64,000 nt of DNA, taken from contig NC_034016.1 of assembly GCF_000346465.2 (NCBI RefSeq), forward strand, positions 5,508,726-5,572,725, in the 5' to 3' direction. The number at the start of each line of letters is the position of its first letter. The stretch's first letter is position 1. The DNA is from Prunus persica. Taxonomy: Eukaryota; Streptophyta; Magnoliopsida; Rosales; Rosaceae. Of the stretch, positions 59,815 to 64,000 are shown in pieces. A program made the position numbers and the translations under genes. The notes beneath the pieces are model-generated. The model saw nothing but the letters and a program-made list of their open reading frames with translations. It was not told where the DNA came from and made no database searches.

Positions 59815-61325
59815 AACACGACGTTATTGTGAACCAGTTATTCAGCATATTTACCGACGTCTTAAAGCAATGTAACAATGAAGAACCACGACGCTATTGT
59901 GAAGCAATTATTCAGGATATCACGTCGGGGAAGGATTAAGAACCGCCATGTAATTCAAAATAACACGACTCCAATCCCATAATACCGACGTCTAAAAAAC
60001 GAGATATATAATCTGAACGTTAAAAAATACGACGTCATCATACATTTTCCACGTCGCAAGTTCTTTTATAAACGAAGAGGAACGAAATGAATTCCGACGG
60101 TAATTCATTATAACCGCCGTCTAATATCAATTAAACGACGTTATTTGTAATACGGCTCTCATCATAATCAACGCCGTCTATATGTTCTGTAATACGGCTC
60201 TCATTTATTTGGAACCGACGTTGTTTAGAAGTTCAACGTCGTCTATATTAATAAGTGCGTCGTGAGTAATGAATACATATAAATACAACGTCGACTACAT
60301 AAATGCCACCGACGTTGTTTCGCATTCAACGTCAACTATATAAATACATACGTCGTAAATAATGACACTGACAACTATTTCCACGTCGTCTTTTTTAGAA
60401 AAATCGAAGTGGAAAATTTATTTCACGACGGTTGTTTGTAAATAAGAGACGTAGTAGATTTCAATAACGTCGTCTTCTCATGTATTTAAAGACGTCATAT
60501 TTTTTCTTGTCGTGAAAATTATATTTGACGGCGTAGTGTTTTAGTTGTCGTCGTTGTATGTCTATCTTGCGGCCTTGTTCTTTTAATATGTGTCATATTT
60601 TTCCTTTTTAACGACGGTGATTTGTTTGAGTTGGTCGTCTATTCTCATCCTCGACTATTTTTTAGAACTTTAGCAGACTAAACACGTCTGTTTTTATTTG
60701 TTTTCGACGTTGTTTTATTTAACAACGTCTAATATTTATCGTCGTTGTTTGTTTCTGAAAATAGGACATATAAATTTTGTAATACGACTCTCATATATTT
60801 GTAACCGACGTTATTTCGTTGTTCAACGTCTACTCTATAAATACATACGTCGTAAATAATGACACTGACAACTATTTCCACGTCATCTTTTATAGAAAAA
60901 TCGAAGTGAAAAATTTATTTTACGACGGCTCTTTTTATATAGGCGACGTAGTAGGTATCAATAACGTCGTCTTCTAATGTATTTAAAGACGTTATATTTT
61001 TTATTGTCGTGAAAATGATATTTAACGGCGTCTTATTTTAATTTTCGTCGTTGTATGTATATCTTGCGGCCTTGTTCTGTTAATATGTGTTATATTTTTC
61101 CTTTTTAACGACGGTTTTTTTAGAGAGTTGGTCGTCTATTCTCATCCTCGACTGCTTTTTTAGATCTTTTTGCAGTACAAAGACGTCGTTTTGTATTTGT
61201 TGATGACGTTGTATATTGTAACAACGACGGTGATTTAGCGTCGTGGTTTATGAGGGAAAAGATGACGGTGGATTCCACGACCATTGAAAAACCGAATACA
61301 CGACGGTGATTTACCGTCGTCTTTT
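59815..61325. repeat. Right subterminal CGTCG/CGACG motif array
   Basis: Same motif family as the left array, in both orientations over about 1.5 kb. It contains a diverged direct duplication: the block starting TACGTCGTAAATAATGACAC at about 60347 recurs at about 60845, an offset of roughly 497 bases. It ends in the terminal inverted repeat. Confidence 0.85.
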
Positions 61326-61375
61326 TGCTTTTTTGTAGTAGTGTATATAGGTACTTTTAAAAAAAAATTAACCAT

Positions 61376-61735
61376 CTACCTTCCCACTAATTTAAACCTT
61401 AGGTCTTCTAATTTGCTATCTAATTGTTTATCTAATTCTAATCTTAACTTTATTTCAACCTGAGTTAATTGACTCTTTAAACTATCTACATTGGTATTTA
61501 GAGGTTCTAATTTTTCAAGACTACGTTCTATCCTATATAGAGATCCTTCTATTTTGCTATCTAATCCTTTTACTGATAAATTCTTTTTCTTTGATACTTT
61601 AACTCCTCCACTAAGTATTTTCTTTTTCTTACGTCGGATATTTTCTCCAAAATTTATTACCAGATATATAATTATAAAGACTGTAATAATGCATAAACCT
61701 TGAATAATGAGTACAAAAAGTACCCAAATCATCAT
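61376..61735 (-). CDS. Unrecognised 119-residue ORF with membrane segment and coiled coil
   Basis: From the ATG at 61735, an N-terminal hydrophobic helix (about residues 3-27, VLFVLIIQGLCIITVFIIIY) is followed by a basic RRKKKK stop-transfer-like motif. The rest is Leu/Lys/Glu-rich with heptad character (IERSLEKLEPL, SLKSQLTQVEIKLRLEL). The open frame ends 33 bases before the CACTA right end. I do not recognise the family. It could be part of another mobile element or a host gene cut by the CACTA insertion. Confidence 0.35.
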   Translation of the reverse strand: MMIWVLFVLIIQGLCIITVFIIIYLVINFGENIRRKKKKILSGGVKVSKKKNLSVKGLDSKIEGSLYRIERSLEKLEPLNTNVDSLKSQLTQVEIKLRLELDKQLDSKLEDLRFKLVGR

Positions 61736-61741
61736 TTTAGT

Positions 61742-61939
61742 CTATTTCCTACCTTTTCCCCTCTTGGTACTTATGGCTACGACCTCCGGACGTCTAGGTA
61801 ATGGCTTAACTCTCCTATACTTTCTTTCCCTTTCGGGAGTCCCTGAAGAAGTTGAAGACGCTGTGGAGGACTCTTCGCACACCCAAGGCTTGAAAACGTT
61901 TGTGGTGTTCACTATCACTTGAAGAAAACACTCACTCAC
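61742..61939 (-). CDS. Unrecognised basic ORF fragment upstream of the 119-residue ORF
   Basis: Minus-strand text has a Ser/Thr-rich segment (EESSTASSTSSGTPERE) followed by a strongly basic end (KPLPRRPEVVAISTKRGKGR) and a stop six bases before the next ORF's ATG. The tight packing suggests the two belong together, as in a compact element. No known family recognised; start uncertain. Confidence 0.3.
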   Translation of the reverse strand: MSECFLQVIVNTTNVFKPWVCEESSTASSTSSGTPERERKYRRVKPLPRRPEVVAISTKRGKGRK

Positions 61940-61954
61940 TCTTTCACTTAATAA

Positions 61955-64000
61955 TTTAGATCTCCACCATCATTTAAGTTTCTTACAATTAATAATTTCA
62001 ATATTTGAATTTATGTATATCAAGTTTTATAAATAACAAAAATCACAATGAGATGTTTAATAGAAAGTGTGAAATGACGATTACTTTGAAGAAAATTAAA
62101 CCCAGGAATTCCAATCCCCAATTTCCAAGGCTACTTAATTTCAGCAGTAATTTAGGAAAAGTTGTTCCCCGTCTTTGGGCTACTTGGCTAGCCGTCACGA
62201 TGCAATTGAGAGGGGTTATATTACCAGAATTCAAGGGCACATGGACAGACTATCTCTGAAATAATATCAACTTCTCAACTTGCTTTCATTTCGGGGTTTC
62301 TAGTTGACAACTCATGTTGAAACTCTTTATTTTGCCATGCTTTCTTCCTTAGCTGGTATGATTTCCAATTGATGTCTAACTCAAACTGTGATGATTTAAA
62401 TACTAGTGCATTCCTGATTAAGTTTGTCCAAAATGGAGATATTTAAAAAAAAGAATCAATCTAGGCATAAAAAAGAATCAATCACAACCAGTTCTCTATT
62501 TAGAACGCAATGGATTGAAAATGCGTTGAGATTTCATAACGCGTAAGACTTTATTCCAGTTTTATCTGAATTACCTCTTTCTATTGGGCTTAACAATACT
62601 AATAGCGGCACGCTTGTGCAAACCATCATGCAAAATATACACCAGCCCGCTAAAGGGCTTTGAATATTTAAAAAATCATTCACGTAGTTTAAATTAGATT
62701 AAAGTAGAATATCGTTTGTATCAAAAACAATAAATATATACAAAGCCACCCTTTTTGGGGTGAACAAATACAATACTAAATCAACTCTAACCAGAGCTGC
62801 TGTCTGTTGGGCATTCTAATCTTAAATATAATGCTCACACTACCTCAAGATCTCATAAGATGCAGATAGTATACTTCAAAAATTATAACCTGTCTTCTTC
62901 ATCAACCCAAGTTCTCAGTGAAAATCATACTAGTATACAATTTGGATAAGACTCTACAAGGCACAAAGTCTGTATTAACAAACACAAATTTTATTTACCA
63001 CAGATTTCCTAAACAAGGCTCAAACACCTGACAAGATGAAACCATCAAACACAAATTGGTAGCATAGATTTCCTAAAACAGTTAACCACTCTGTAAATTG
63101 TTGCATGAAATGTCATTCATCTTTAAAAGAGGGGCGGGGGAAGAGAGTAATCCAAGGCACAAAAGACAACAAAGAAAACATAGTGAATCAAATGACAGTG
63201 ACGATGGGGCACACAGTCCATAGTTTTCATCATATTATGAAATTATTGACGCGAAGGGGTATAGCACAAGAGGGACATATTATGAGAAATACTTCAATTT
63301 CCCTGATGAACCGTCAGGAAACAGAAACATATCAACATTATAGCACCAACTCATAACATATATAGAGAACTTTTTTCAAAAGAAAATGGCATCTGTAAAT
63401 TTTCAGAACATGTGAAACAATACAATACTTAATAAAATTGAATCTTATATTCCCCAGACTATTGAAGAGAACTGACCATTTATGATCCACTACTAATGTA
63501 ACAACTAGCTAGTAGAGAACTAAATACTACAACTCAATTACTAATCTGTTTCTGTTCGGATTGTATTTACGTACTCACACAATTACCTCAAGATCTCATG
63601 TAGTGCACACAATCCTATGAAAATTATATTAGTATGGGGTAAGGTAAGTGCATGAAACAGAAAACAGAAAATTCTCCACTTCACAATGTCTGATTTGGAC
63701 TTACAAGGTTCAACATTGGCCAACCGTATGCAACAAGATTTTGACCAAAACCAAAAAGAAAAACAGGATTAAATTGAGTGTCCATTATGGGACACTCGAT
63801 TCTCAATTAGACAATGGAATAGGTAAATCTATTATCTTTGTTTCTTTCCTTATGAGGTCCATTTATCCCCATATTTTCTGCCAATATGTCAATTCTTTTA
63901 TTTTAATACGACCAATATTGAAATCATGCAAAAACAAAAATTGAAGAAGAAAAACTTGGAGTTCAAACATCTTTGCACCTGAAAATAAGGTTCACCATCA
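61955..64000. repeat. Segmental repeat unit, copy D (runs off the window)
   Basis: From about 62279 onward it is virtually identical to 27608-29330 (offset 34,671; the 83-residue ORF at 63105-63356 is identical to that at 28434-28685). The first about 320 bases (61955-62278) are similar but with small indels. It is cut by the window end. Confidence 0.88.

Larger units (their letters stand above)
47449..61343. mobile_element. CACTA (En/Spm) DNA transposon, 13.9 kb
   Basis: The left end is CACTACTACAAAAAGTGAAA and the right end, reversed, is CACTACTACAAAAAAGCAAA. Both continue into AAAAAGACGAC, giving about 30-bp terminal inverted repeats with few mismatches. CACTA elements move by cut-and-paste through a TNP2-type transposase. 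This one carries a TNP2 gene (one-base break), an intact Ulp1-like gene, a captured RPN6 piece and extensive motif arrays. Three-base target duplications are not visible (CTA left, TAT right), so the flanks have changed or the element ends were rearranged. Confidence 0.92.

Overview
This window is plant nuclear DNA from a eudicot. The genes have many short introns with GT..AG borders, the intergenic DNA is AT-rich, and about two thirds of the window is transposable-element or duplicated sequence. The protein style and repeat families suggest a woody rosid, possibly Rosaceae/Prunus. That is an impression from memory, not something the sequence proves.

Left part (1-17 kb) is the genic end. A repeat cluster (1-900) precedes a 12-exon FAB1D-like phosphatidylinositol-3-phosphate 5-kinase gene (3474-11677, +), whose first coding exon is out of frame by one base in an A10 run. 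A DMP-family (DUF679) membrane protein gene (12887-13534, +) and a three-exon GT47 exostosin-type glycosyltransferase gene (14043-16492, -) follow. From memory, FAB1D and an exostosin gene are also neighbours in Arabidopsis (At1g34260/At1g34270), so this block may be ancestral.

Middle part (17-37 kb) is a graveyard. It holds a broken FAR1-like MULE-type transposase, microsatellites, an LTR-like repeat containing a G30 run, a 765-bp non-autonomous hAT element with a perfect 8-bp target duplication, an NLR leucine-rich-repeat relic, a Harbinger-type MITE with TAA duplications, a 3-kb unit repeated elsewhere in the window, a LINE RNase H scrap, one intact-looking bromodomain (GTE-type) gene (33510-34934, -) and a U-box/ARM gene fragment.

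From 36.9 to 45.9 kb, another copy of the repeated unit is split by a 6.86-kb PIF/Harbinger element (37754-44614). This element carries both its Myb-like and DDE-transposase genes, each disabled. A 183-bp Mutator-type MITE sits inside it with a perfect 10-bp target duplication, and a second 183-bp copy lies at 190-372.

From 47449 to 61343 lies the most striking object: a 13.9-kb CACTA (En/Spm) transposon starting CACTACTAC and ending GTAGTAGTG. It carries (i) an uninterrupted six-exon gene joining a plant-transposase-like N-terminus to a C48/Ulp1-like cysteine protease domain, (ii) a TNP2 transposase gene broken by one apparent base loss, and (iii) a captured piece of the proteasome subunit RPN6 gene. 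Short CpG-rich motifs (ACGACGG/CCGTCGT in both orientations) fill both subterminal regions, the intergenic spacer and the introns of gene (i), while being essentially absent from the exons. This layout resembles the recognition-motif layout of transposons with self-encoded anti-silencing factors and is the best candidate for an undescribed system. The window ends in a near-identical second copy of the 27.3-29.3 kb segment, offset by 34,671 bp.
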